From assembly GCA_023634235.1 (NCBI GenBank), contig JAMKCF010000020.1, forward strand, positions 8,494,001-8,558,000: a DNA stretch of 64,000 nt. The letters are read 5' to 3'. The notes under the pieces are model-generated. The model had not been told where the DNA came from. It saw only the letters and a list, made by a program, of their open reading frames with translations, and ran no database searches. A program made the translations under genes and the position numbers. This document shows, piece by piece, positions 11,258-22,158 of the stretch; the stretch's first letter is position 1, and each line of letters opens with the position of its first letter. This DNA is from Pisaster brevispinus. Its lineage: Eukaryota; Echinodermata; Asteroidea; Forcipulatida; Asteriidae.

Positions 11258-11968
11258 ATGGGAGGATTTTGTTTGACTTCTGTTTTGTTGATTCTCTTCA
11301 CCATTGGTATGAGTTCCGCTCATTCGTGTAAGCCTCAGATGTTGTGTCCATTCGGCTGGGAGTCATGGAGCGGCTCATGCTACAAACTTCTTGAAGAAAA
11401 ACTGACTTGGCATGAAGGGAGATTGAAATGTCAGGAGATGGGAGGGGAGATGATTTTGCCTTTATCATTGGAGGAAAATAACTATATAATGAATAAAACC
11501 AAATCTCGAGTGTGGATTAATTGCAATGATTTCGAGATTGAAGGGCAGTGGAACTGCGCTTCAAACAACGGCGGGTATATGAACTGGGGCACGTATGAGC
11601 CAAACGGCGGAACTGGATCAAACTGTGTTGAGCTTAGACCCTCTTCCAAATGGGGAGGTAAATGGAATGATCATTATTGCTCAAATAAATATCACGTTTT
11701 CTGCAAAGGCGAGGAAGTCAAGTTGAAACAATGGCGCCTGCTTGCGTCGTGTCTGACCGGCCACAACTTACGAGAGATACCGACCAGCAACGTCCGTGCC
11801 TGCGCCACGGTGTGTGTCTACGACCCCAGATGTCGCTCCTTCAACGTGCAGCATTTTGGGACGGGGGAGCGAATTTGCCAACTCAACAACAGCACCCGCT
11901 ACGAGGCCGACCACACCCAGTTTGTGGAGTCCAAGAAACCTTTCACGTGTATTTACGGAGAGAGATAA
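11258..11968 (+). CDS. Lectin copy 2: secreted C-type lectin with PAN domain
   Basis: Intact intronless frame of 236 codons. Residues 1-22 form a secretory signal peptide. Residues ~25-152 form a C-type lectin domain: long-form cysteines, a WIN motif at 86-88 in place of WIGL, EPN at 114-116 and WND at 136-138. In the C-type lectin family EPN with WND marks calcium-dependent binding of mannose-type sugars, so a secreted mannose, fucose or GlcNAc binder is predicted. Residues ~160-236 carry the CxxxC, 'SFN' and N-glycosylation (NNST) pattern of a PAN/apple-like module, usually a protein or glycan contact surface. The start shares its context with the other copies. It differs from copy 3 only at residues 71, 97 and 170. 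A role in innate recognition is inference from the fold and the tandem multiplication. Confidence 0.9.
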   Translation: MGGFCLTSVLLILFTIGMSSAHSCKPQMLCPFGWESWSGSCYKLLEEKLTWHEGRLKCQEMGGEMILPLSLEENNYIMNKTKSRVWINCNDFEIEGQWNCASNNGGYMNWGTYEPNGGTGSNCVELRPSSKWGGKWNDHYCSNKYHVFCKGEEVKLKQWRLLASCLTGHNLREIPTSNVRACATVCVYDPRCRSFNVQHFGTGERICQLNNSTRYEADHTQFVESKKPFTCIYGER

Positions 11969-12404
11969 TTTGAACCAACACTGTTAAATCACCATGAGTA
12001 AAAACAGAGAAATGACGCTCTAGTAACAGAAACAGCCGATCGTGAACTTTTTACTCAATAATTCTTAGCCCAAAGTTGGGACTACTTCAGAATTTAAAAC
12101 AATTATTGTTATTTTTGTTAAAGCAAAGTAGTATACATATTCAGTTGAAACGTTCAGCAAAAAGTAAACCAATCTTTCAGTTTCGTTCGGAGAAAAAAAA
12201 AGGAGAAGAAGAATATTAAAGTAATCTATCGGCAAAATAAATTAGGCAACCAAGAGACTTGTGGCAGAATCTCCGAAAGGACAAATAACAGTTTCTCCTT
12301 TCAATTGAAATCGAAAACTAATTTCTCATTAGGTTTGAGGACGATGTAAAAGGAGATGTGTAGGTAAGTGAAGCTCGTTTAGTGGAATTTTATTGAAGGT
12401 AAAA

Positions 12405-12620
12405 GCTCAACAATAGCACTCACTACGAAGCCGACCACACCCAGTTTGTGGAGTCCAAGAAACATTTCACGTGTATTTACGGAGAGAAATAATTTGAATC
12501 AACACTGTTAAATCACTATGAGTAAAAACACAGAAATGACACTCAAGTTCCAGAAACAAATTATTGTGGACTTTTTAACTCAAAGATTCAGAGCCCAAAA
12601 TTGGTACTACTTCAGAATTT
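12405..12620 (+). pseudogene. Second, partial copy of the lectin 3' end (unit 2)
   Basis: Repeats the final PAN codons, the stop (12490-12492) and the 3' flank of lectin copy 2. The short frame is still readable through GTGTATTTACGGAGAG to TAA, but no start or upstream exon is evident. Same relative position as in the other three units. Confidence 0.8.
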
Positions 12621-15337
12621 GAATTTGAATTAATCATCGCTGTCTTTTTGTTTTAAGCAAAGTAGTATCAGTTTGCTTTTAAATAAAATAAATCTTTTAA
12701 TGTCGGTCTAATAAAAAAACAAAGTAACAACAAAAACAACAACAACAACAACTACGAAAACGAAGAACAATTACTGGTTGTTCAGCTAAACGAAAAGACA
12801 GTATCTGCATTTAGCGGCCCTCTGTGACTGAATGGAAAGTGACAATCTCATTCACTCCAAATAAAACTGAAATTTGGGGAAATTTCAATGACGAATTCCC
12901 ATGAAAGTTCTGTAAAGAAAAGGACAAATTTGCGTAAAGCGTAATAATTAACAAAGAGCACTTTTTAATTATCCAAATATTTGTTTTTTTACATAAACCA
13001 ACCGGGTTTCTTTACTCAGATAAGCTCAATTGATATTATCAATAAATTTTGTTTCTTTGAATAAAATTATTCAAATTTTAAACAGAATAATCTAGTGGTC
13101 ACTTTTTAGAAGTTTAACACGTAAAGAATTTGAGGAAGCACATTTTTGACATTATTGCAAAAGACGAAAAAAAACCCAACCCGGTTTCATTACTCAGATA
13201 TTAGCTCAATTTATATTATCAATAAATTGTATTTCTTTTAATAAAATTATTCAAATTGTAGACTGACTAATCTAGGGAGCACTTTTCAGAAGTTTAACAC
13301 GCAAGTAATTTAAGGAAGCACATTTTGACATTATTGCAGCAGACGAAAAATTGTATAAATTATAAATAAAAAAATAAATAAAAAAAACCCAGACAAAACA
13401 AATACTGAAAGCTGTACGTACATTTAAATCCGTAAACGTATTAATTTGTGTTATTTATATACCGTAGAAAGACTGTTAGACAGTGGCGAAAATAAGACAA
13501 TATTTTTAAAGTGGTACGTAGGGTGCACCATTCTTTTCAAGGGTGGGTAACTTCTGGCCAATTCAAACCGTAGGCTTACAGGCTGCATTTGCATTTTCCT
13601 TAAAGTCTTAAATACACTATACCGGTTTGCCCGTTTTCGGCCCTCTTGCGGCCTTTTACTATTACGAGAGGAGTACAAAACAAATACACTGTATGCATTT
13701 AAATAGAAAAATAGCTGTTGACTCAATATCAGTTTGATTACAGAAGCTTATAAAATGAAAGATTTTATTCTGAAAATGTCTAAATCTCAAAGGTCCATTT
13801 AGTTTGCATATAAGCAGACCAAGAGTTGTTGTATCATTGTCAGTTTGACGACATTAGCCTAAAAGCTTACAAATATATTCTTTATTCTGAAAATGTTTTA
13901 TATCATGGGTTCATATTTCAAATTTGGGGGTAGGGCACCCGTGGTCATCTGTAATGCCAGTCCTATTCAAGAGCCAATCAGCTGGAATTCCTCTTAAACT
14001 GAGATGACTTTGTTTTATTTGTGATTTCAATACATGATCCATCTGAATTATAAACATTCATCAGGAGGAACTTAGTGTCTCAGTATTAAAGGTCCGAATT
14101 TTTGCCGATTTGGTCCAAATATTGAGATTAAGTCGTGGTCATAGATTAGTTTTTTAGAAAGTGATGCGAATTTATAGGCAAAAATATGAAAAAAACCCAA
14201 TAAAAACCACATGTGAAAGTTTTAGCTGAATTGAGAAAACCAGTGTCACGTTATTTTAATCCAGAACGTCGAGTCCATCCACGTTTAACGAAGTGACAGC
14301 GGTTTAAACTGCATCTCTGGCCGCGGCATGCACAAACAGACATCATGGCTTTAGAAAAAATGTTTTATTCAAACCGTATTTGGGAGATTAACAACTTCGA
14401 GATGTTTATTGAGTTGCAATCAACGGGAGGGGGAGGGGTGTTTCAGATGGGTTCTTTTCGCAGGACGCTTACCAGTGCTAGAGGACTCGAGTCTGGGCTC
14501 GGCCTCCCCTCAGACTCGGACAACAGAGACTCGACTACAGCACTGATGCTTCTGCCATTACTATCTTTATAACGCGGAGGCTTTCGGATAAAATCTACAC
14601 AATTTTGTTTCGTGGTCATTACCAAACAACCAGTGCATATTGAGGATTTGTCCAAGTGACTTCGTAAAATACTGTAGGGTAAAGTACGCCAATTGGCGTA
14701 TACAAACAGCCAGTTTTACTTAGGATTTGTACAACTGACTTTGAAAGAAAGCTGGAGGGTAAGGTATCAAACAGCAGTAAAGGGTTATGACATGTACACA
14801 CGTCTTTGGTAAAATTGAGTGAGGTCTGTTACGTCAATTTGCCTACTGAACAGCGGTTTACTGAATGGTTTAAGTTTGTATTGTAGTCTGTAAACAACGT
14901 TGTAAACTTAAGAAATTCTTTAACAAGTGCTTAATTGAACTATTTTGTGAAATTTTGCAGTAAAATGTACTGTTTTGTTAATGGTGAAATAAAATGTTTC
15001 ATTAATTTGAAAGTTTCAACGTAAAAATGAATGTGTGTTTCTTTTTTTTGTAATAATCGCGGTTTTAATCGTAAATTTTGTAAGAATTCTTTTCAAATTA
15101 GAACTTCCACGAAACAAAATATTAAAAAAATATTAAATACATTGTATTTTACATGTTAATTTTTCCTGGTAAAAATAGCTAAAATACAACTTTCAATAAA
15201 ACCAATTTAGTTCCAATAGTGTTCAGTATACATGCAAAGTAGACTACGTGAACTGATCAAAGTGTTTCGCTTCTGCAAGACCCCTTGCGTAACGCGCAAT
15301 ACTACTGGTGCACTGTGGTCACGCTCACGTTACCCAA

Positions 15338-15805
15338 CCTCGTTCCCAGTGGTGTACGATCTCGATGTGCCATTTGTCATGGAGCAACTCATCCTCGTTC
15401 CCAGGGGTGATCGATCTCGCCACGCCATTTTCCCCCAGCATGCGTTGCTCGATCATAAGTTAGTGACGAGAGGTATCGATACGGCGCGCTGCCCATGGTA
15501 GTGAGGCTGGGAGCAACTGGCCCCCTCTTATTCTTTTTCGATTTTACGATACGTCTAACTGTATGCAGTTTAGGGTGACCATGTAAAAACATGATTCATT
15601 TGAAATGTGTTGCGTCAAAATACGTGCATTTTTACATGCGCGTACTAAGCACCCGACAAGCGCCCTACAAGCACTCAAACGTTTTTAAGCACGCAAAGCA
15701 GTACGTTTTGGTTAGCCAATCAGCATTGATTTTCAGTGTTTCACTACCAGGGGTTACTGACGCGACGACACGTATCGATACGGCGCGCTGCCCACGGTAG
15801 CGAGG
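15338..15805. repeat. CCTCG-ended inverted-repeat element, unit 2
   Basis: Duplicate of the element at 5781-6252, carried along by the block duplication, with the same termini and only small differences. Confidence 0.6.
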
Positions 15806-17187
15806 CTGCACGTTACCCACCAAGAACAGGACCCAAAGCTGTTCAGCAAGGGTACCCTGGGACGGGAAATGAGGAGGGGGCGTTGAGGAGGGGAGGACAG
15901 CTTTTGAAAGGGGCATAATAAACTCTTGGGAATGTTAGAATTGACACGTCAGGAGATTAGAGGAGAGGTGGGTAGACACTTTTATGAATGGAAGCAAATC
16001 TTTTAGATCTCGGGTAAAAAAGGGCATGAGTCGAATGGCCGAATTCGAGAGAACTGTGCTGAATTCAGTAAAGGGTATGAGTCGAATGGCCTAATTCGAG
16101 AGAACTGTGCTGAATTCAGTAAAGGGCTTGAAGTACAATGCTTGCAGACTCAATAAGGGAAAAAGATCATACCTTTTACACGCGCGTTAGACGTAAACTG
16201 AGGTGCATGCTGGTCTAGATATTAAATGAACACTTTTGTTCTGTATTATGCACCTCACTTCACGGCTAATGCGCGCAAGAAAAGTATTCGCATATGCCGA
16301 GTTTAGCAATGGCGCCAAATTGCGTTGTTTCTGACCGCCCACCACGGGCGCTTTTTACAATCTCTAACATTATTTCGTTCTAATATTAATGGTTGTAATG
16401 TTAAAACGTAAATCTTTTCACTCACAAGCAGTCAAGGGAAGATTAAAGCAACCGCTCCTAAAAATGCTTTTAATTTGATTGACTCTCACTTCAGTAAATC
16501 CTCATCGATAGATTACTTTGCTCAACACGTTAATAAAACAATCAAGGTACTGTGACGTCACATCTCCACTTTGCTCGTCATATCGACGGTAACGGCTACA
16601 GGTTAATGTTTGGTCGAAGACAACCAAAAACGATGTGTGCGGGTTTATGGATGCCTTTAGTATTCCATCGTCCACGAATAAAGAGGATCTTGACGATGAC
16701 GTCACTCGTACGCCCAAAAGATGCAGGTTGTGACATTGTTGTGACATTTCTCCAATGCTTCAACGCTTTACGCGACTCTGCTTTTTCTTCTCATTATCTT
16801 TCTCCTTATTCATTATTCATCTCGGGTCATCCGTCGGTACAGATCTTTCCTATTTCCCCCACACTTTACTCGCCTCGTTATCTCTAGCTCATTAGCATCT
16901 AATTTGCATCTCATTATTAGAGAACTTCCGGCAGTATATAATTTCCCCATACACCAACGCTTAAGATACTCATAATCTCTCCTTATTATTCATCACGGGT
17001 CAGACGTCGGTGTATATTTTCTCTTTTAGACCCTCTTACTGTATTCATATAATTATTCATCACCTCTTGCGTTATGATGTCAAAGGTCATTTGTCGGTAT
17101 ATCAGCCTGCTCAACTACTCCATATACCAAGTGCAAGAATTAGGGAAATAATCTCACGCAAAATTGTCATTTCTATCGCAACCATGC

Positions 17188-17481
17188 TTATTGTAGAAGT
17201 CGCCAAGACCGAATGTAATAAAAAAAAAAAGGCTTAATTTTATTCTGTATTACAAGCTTGAGACGTGCTAGCGGTTTCTTGTTCTGGTATGTTTTAAAGT
17301 AGCTCCATTCTCTGTTGCCTAAAAAAAAGAATGCGATGCCCATTGCTACAACAATATAATTCTTCCCATTATGTAGACTCTTGGTCAGAATAAACGCTTC
17401 GATTATTTCTCTGGTGAACCACGAGGCAATTGTTTTGGGCCTATACGTGGCTCTTACATTATCCATGCAACGTTTGCGCAT
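17188..17481 (-). CDS. Small unrecognised minus-strand frame in the internal repeat
   Basis: A 97-codon frame with a central hydrophobic stretch (VVAMGIAFFFLG, residues ~45-57) flanked by basic residues, so a small single-pass membrane protein is conceivable. The unit 1 equivalent is frameshifted by one A in a homopolymer, and the diverged B copies at about 9830 and 19370 are interrupted, so most or all copies are probably dead. I do not recognise the family. It may be an old retrocopy or a piece of a transposon; coding status is doubtful. Confidence 0.25.
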   Translation of the reverse strand: MRKRCMDNVRATYRPKTIASWFTREIIEAFILTKSLHNGKNYIVVAMGIAFFFLGNREWSYFKTYQNKKPLARLKLVIQNKIKPFFFYYIRSWRLLQ

Positions 17482-18628
17482 TTTATTTCAAGGTTGGGCT
17501 ATATGAAATTACTGAAAATAATTATACATTAAAAGAAGTGAACCCAGCATACAGATAAAAAAACACACCTGCCCCTCCCTTCCTGGGATTTGTTAAATAT
17601 TTGGGGTCTATAGTTTACTCTGAGGCTTATTTTAAGTTATCAAGACTGAATAAATCACCTTTTTGTACCAATGAGTTAAGAGATTGTAAGGTTACGGCGT
17701 TTTGCAACTGGTATCCTGGTGAAGTTTGCTTAGCAGAAAATTATTAAGCAGAATTGTCTGCTTAATACAAATCAGTATGGTAATATTGATAACTCATCTT
17801 AAGATGAATCTTAGTGCTTTGTGAAATCGACCTCAGGCACTCCATTTCCTTCAAACCCGCAAGTGGACGTTTGATTCGTGCACATTGTCAAATTTGTCGT
17901 GTTTAATTTTCAAAAATGTATTTGTCTCATGAGCAATAATTTGTTGACCCAACTGTTGGCCCAACTGTTGACCCAACTGTTTCATCTGAGCAATTGTTCA
18001 CTTTCTTTGCTATTCATCTATACGACTTTTGTGTCCTCCATGTTATACACAAGGAGCGACCATTATAACCATTATATCAATCTAAGGCATGCTGAAAATA
18101 CACTTTGGGCAATGATATAAATATTATTCCTATTCTATGATGCATTTTTACTTTTTACTGTTACCCTTCTACACCTAGACCCTCACGAATAATATTATAG
18201 AATGACTTTTGTGTGGCAATTTATTGAATTTCTGTGTAGCGTGATAATCCACTATATATTAACTTCAAATGTAATTTACTGAGAGTAGAACTAAGATGTG
18301 TGTTTGGATGGTTGTATACTGTTCGTATTGCCATCACTCCTGCAGGCAGGCCTGCTCGGTCTATTGATTAGCCATCATGCTACGTTTATGTCAGCAGCAT
18401 TTTTTAAAGTAGGTCTGCATTTCAAATACCGCGCGCCAGTGTATCGTTGTACACTCATTGCATGCTGCGTTTAGAAGTGCATTTTGGCGACCTCACTGTT
18501 TGAGCTTCGGTCATAGACCCATTTCATTTGACGTCACACTCTCAAAAGCGCCCGACTGAGGCCAAAAAGCGCACCCACTGAGGCAACAGGAGGCAAACCA
18601 TTGGACGATTGCTGTTCTTTAATTGTGC

Positions 18629-18653
18629 AAAAAAAAAAAAAAAAAAAAAAAAA
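18629..18653. repeat. Poly-A run
   Basis: 25 consecutive A (26 in the unit 1 equivalent at 9088-9113), followed in both by 'tgtgcg'. Confidence 0.9.
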
Positions 18654-20068
18654 TGTGCGTATGACCTTAGCGTTTTGCGTTATGCAAGGCGTCTATTGGT
18701 TGGGCGTTTTCGCGTGTTGGGTTAAACCGCGGTGTGACGCAGCTGTTCCGACCAAACTGTAACCAAGTTGTTGGCTCGGTTAGGCTTGGTTTGAAGTCGG
18801 GAACCCTACAAGAATTAATTTGTATGTTTTAAACAATTACTAATTATTACTAGCGCATTTTTATATTTGTTATTTTTGTTTTTCGTTCTTTTCCGTCTAG
18901 TACCCAAGATAAAAATATTGTCGAATCTATTATAGCTGTTTAAAATTTGAGGTAAGGGCCATAATAGGTAAGCATAATGCGTAGTAAGCATCCTGCGAAA
19001 AAACACCGTCTGAAGCGTACCATTCCTGTTGATAAGAAGTCAATGAAGGCATGCCGTCAAGTTTTGAACCTCCCAAACCTGCCTTGATTCAAACGTCCGT
19101 GGTGTCCCTTTGCGAATACTGCGGCCAGAGATGCAATTGGTACCCGCTGTCACCTCGCTAAACATGAGACTGATTCGAGGTTTTTGACTAAATGTTGGTA
19201 CTGTTTGCTGTTTAGACGCTGTATTCAGCTGAAACTTTCATAGGTGACTTATATTGTAACTTTCTTGAAAAAAGTTGCCTATAAATCACCATTACGTTTT
19301 CAAAAACTAATCTATTCCTACCTACATTTAGTTTTTTGCATAAAATCTGCAATTTTTTCCCTAGAATCTTAACTCAGCTGCATTCTCAATTGCCTAAAAA
19401 AAAAGAAGCGGTGTTTATGGCAACAATACATGATTCTTCCCATTGTGTAAAATCTTGGCCAAAATGAACACTTTGATGTTTTCTCTGGCGAACCGCGTGG
19501 CAGTTTATTTACATGGTTCCCAATATATCCATGCAACGTTTGTGCATTTCACACCAAGGTTATGAAATGATACTGAACATTGATTAAAGACCAAGTGAAC
19601 CAAGCTTATGGATACAACACCCACCTGTCCCTTCCTGGGAGTTTGGGGTCTAGACCTATAGTGTACGAGCGCGGAGGCTCATTGTAAAAACCTACTTGAA
19701 CGAAACCTTCAACAAGCAATCTTTGCTGAAATTCGGTAAAACAATTTCCAATCAATAAGGAAATTGAGTTCGCTGAGATTAAACAGATCTTATTGTGTAA
19801 AAAACGCCAATAATTTTGAATCCACTTCAGATCCGGTATTTTTTTTTAGAAAGCTCCGCGAAAACCTATGTTTCGTCATAAGTGGGTTCATGCTGACATA
19901 GAGTAACATAAAAACGGAACAAAAATTTATGGTGACTAGTTTTTTTGCTTTTTGTTTGTTTGTTTGTTTGTTTTTTTTTACAATATATGTCAGAACTCGT
20001 TCAACAAAAAGTAAAAAAAGAAATAAAATTACAATTACAAATATGTCTTTCTTTCCTGCAAAAAACGA

Positions 20069-20796
20069 TTAATTATTTACCGTTGCAATACGCTGTTCCT
20101 CTTCCCGCAGAGATTCTTTATTTTGTAAATGTTATTTGGTCAAGTTTTATAGTCACCTTGGCCGATATGATAGGTTTGCATGTTGTAAATATACTCATTG
20201 ATTTCTCACAGCTCCACCGTGTTCAATGGTTGGGTGGGTATCCTCCTTGATGGCCTCGTTGTGCAGTTGAGCTTGAAATCACCATGGAAACGTGTGCGTT
20301 TTCCCCCAAAGCGATGGGCGTGGGCTTGAAGCCAGAGGGACCCGTTTTCTTTGGTCACGTGGTTGCTGTACGCCATTGTTGGTCCGAAATTCAGCACAAT
20401 CTAAGTCTAGTCTGGCATCCTGTGTGCGCACATGCGTTTTTGGACCTGCAATGGCTTCTCAATCGCAAGTTGTCGCAATGCCCTCAATACACAGCTAAGA
20501 TTTAAGGCAAAGGCAAACTTGATGTTCCCCACTGAGCTTTCTGACCAACCTCGACAACACCAGAGCCAACCTGATGAGTTCTACCCTCTGATGTTTTCAT
20601 ACCACGACTTGCTAAGAAATCAACAGCCATTGAGCAAGAACGGATCAAGAGAATCGTTTAAACTTTACAAGATTTCAGAAAAGTGGGTCTGAGCTGCCGT
20701 TTAAAGCCACCGATCGGGGTGCCACAGTGTTGTTAAATAAGACTTGTTAATCAATAACTACTGAGATTCCGAAAGACTATTGGCTCTCTTGGAATA
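20069..20796 (+). promoter_or_regulatory. Conserved 5' flank of lectin copy 3
   Basis: Nearly identical to the flank of copy 2, as expected from the block duplication, with a few substitutions such as 'tttttggacc' for 'ttttgggacc'. Any promoter is therefore shared with copy 2. Confidence 0.5.
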
Positions 20797-21507
20797 ATGG
20801 GAGGATTTTGTTTGACTTCTGTTTTGTTGATTCTCTTCACCATTGGTATGAGTTCCGCTCATTCGTGTAAGCCTCAGATGTTGTGTCCATTCGGCTGGGA
20901 GTCATGGAGCGGCTCATGCTACAAACTTCTTGAAGAAAAACTGACTTGGCATGAAGGGAGATTGAAATGTCAGGAGATGGGAGGGGAGATGATTTTGCCT
21001 TTATCATCGGAGGAAAATAACTATATAATGAATAAAACCAAATCTCGAGTGTGGATTAATTGCAATGATTTCGAGATTGAAGGGCGGTGGAACTGCGCTT
21101 CAAACAACGGCGGGTATATGAACTGGGGCACGTATGAGCCAAACGGCGGAACTGGATCAAACTGTGTTGAGCTTAGACCCTCTTCCAAATGGGGAGGTAA
21201 ATGGAATGATCATTATTGCTCAAATAAATATCACGTTTTCTGCAAAGGCGAGGAAGTCAAGTTGAAACAATGGCGCCTGCTTGCGTCGTGTCTGACCGGC
21301 CACACCTTACGAGAGATACCGACCAGCAACGTCCGTGCCTGCGCCACGGTGTGTGTCTACGACCCCAGATGTCGCTCCTTCAACGTGCAGCATTTTGGGA
21401 CGGGGGAGCGAATTTGCCAACTCAACAACAGCACCCGCTACGAGGCCGACCACACCCAGTTTGTGGAGTCCAAGAAACCTTTCACGTGTATTTACGGAGA
21501 GAGATAA
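20797..21507 (+). CDS. Lectin copy 3: secreted C-type lectin with PAN domain
   Basis: Intact, intronless, 236 codons; the product of the recent duplication that also gave copy 2. Signal peptide 1-22, lectin domain ~25-152 with EPN 114-116 and WND 136-138, PAN-like domain ~160-236 with an NNST glycosylation site. It differs from copy 2 by Ser for Leu at 71, Arg for Gln at 97 and Thr for Asn at 170. At 97 and 170 it agrees with copy 4, and 170 also with copy 1, so copy 3 looks closer to the ancestral state there. Predicted to be secreted and to bind mannose-type sugars with calcium. Confidence 0.9.
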   Translation: MGGFCLTSVLLILFTIGMSSAHSCKPQMLCPFGWESWSGSCYKLLEEKLTWHEGRLKCQEMGGEMILPLSSEENNYIMNKTKSRVWINCNDFEIEGRWNCASNNGGYMNWGTYEPNGGTGSNCVELRPSSKWGGKWNDHYCSNKYHVFCKGEEVKLKQWRLLASCLTGHTLREIPTSNVRACATVCVYDPRCRSFNVQHFGTGERICQLNNSTRYEADHTQFVESKKPFTCIYGER

Positions 21508-21943
21508 TTTGAACCAACACTGTTAAATCACCATGAGTAAAAACAGAGAAATGACGCTCTAGTAACAGAAAAAGCCGATCGTGAACTTTTTACTCAATAA
21601 TTCTTAGCCCAAAGTTGGGACTACTTCAGAATTTAAAACAATTATTGTTATTTTTGTTAAAGCAAAGTAGTATACATATTCAGTTGAAACGTTCAGCAAA
21701 AAGTAAACCAATCTTTCAGTTTCGTTCGGAGAAAAAAAAAGGAGAAGAAGAATATTAAAGTAATCTATCGGCAAAATAAATTAGGCAACCAAGAGACTTG
21801 TGGCAGAATCTCCGAAAGGACAAATAACAGTTTCTCCTTTCAATTGAAATCGAAAACTAATTTCTCATTAGGTTTGAGGACGATGTAAAAGGAGATGTGT
21901 AGGTAAGTGAAGCTCGTTTAGTGGAATTTTATTGAAGGTAAAA

Positions 21944-22158
21944 GCTCAACAACAGCACCCCCTACGAAGCCGACCACACCCAGTTTGTGGAGATCAAGAA
22001 ACATTTCACGTGTATTTACGGAGAGAAATAATTTGAATCACACTGTTTAATCACCATGATTAAAAGCACAGAAATGACACTCAAGTTCCAGAAACAAATG
22101 ATTGTAGACTTTTTAACTCAAAGATTCAGAGCCCAAAATTGGTACTACTTCAGAATTT
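21944..22158 (+). pseudogene. Second, partial copy of the lectin 3' end (unit 3)
   Basis: Last PAN codons, stop (22029-22031) and 3' flank repeated downstream of copy 3, as in the other units. Confidence 0.8.

Larger units (their letters stand above)
3564..13174. repeat. First block of a ~9.5-kb tandem duplication
   Basis: This block, carrying the unit 1 spacer and lectin copy 2, is repeated immediately at 13175-22709. Offsets between matching landmarks stay near 9.53-9.60 kb along the whole length (for example 5781 to 15338, 10745 to 20284, and the lectin ATGs 11258 to 20797). Differences are mostly single bases and small indels. Edges are set by a sequence junction near 13175 and are accurate to roughly ten bases. 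Confidence 0.85.
12621..20068. other. Lectin spacer, unit 2
   Basis: Begins with spacer like unit 3, changes to spacer like unit 1 at about 13175, then follows unit 1 to the end. A ~200-bp segment ('ctcagata-tagctcaat' to 'gcacattttgacattattgca') occurs twice here, at about 12957-13165 and 13175-13345, against once in units 1 and 3. Contains the unit 2 copies of all repeats described for unit 1. No gene recognised. Confidence 0.7.
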
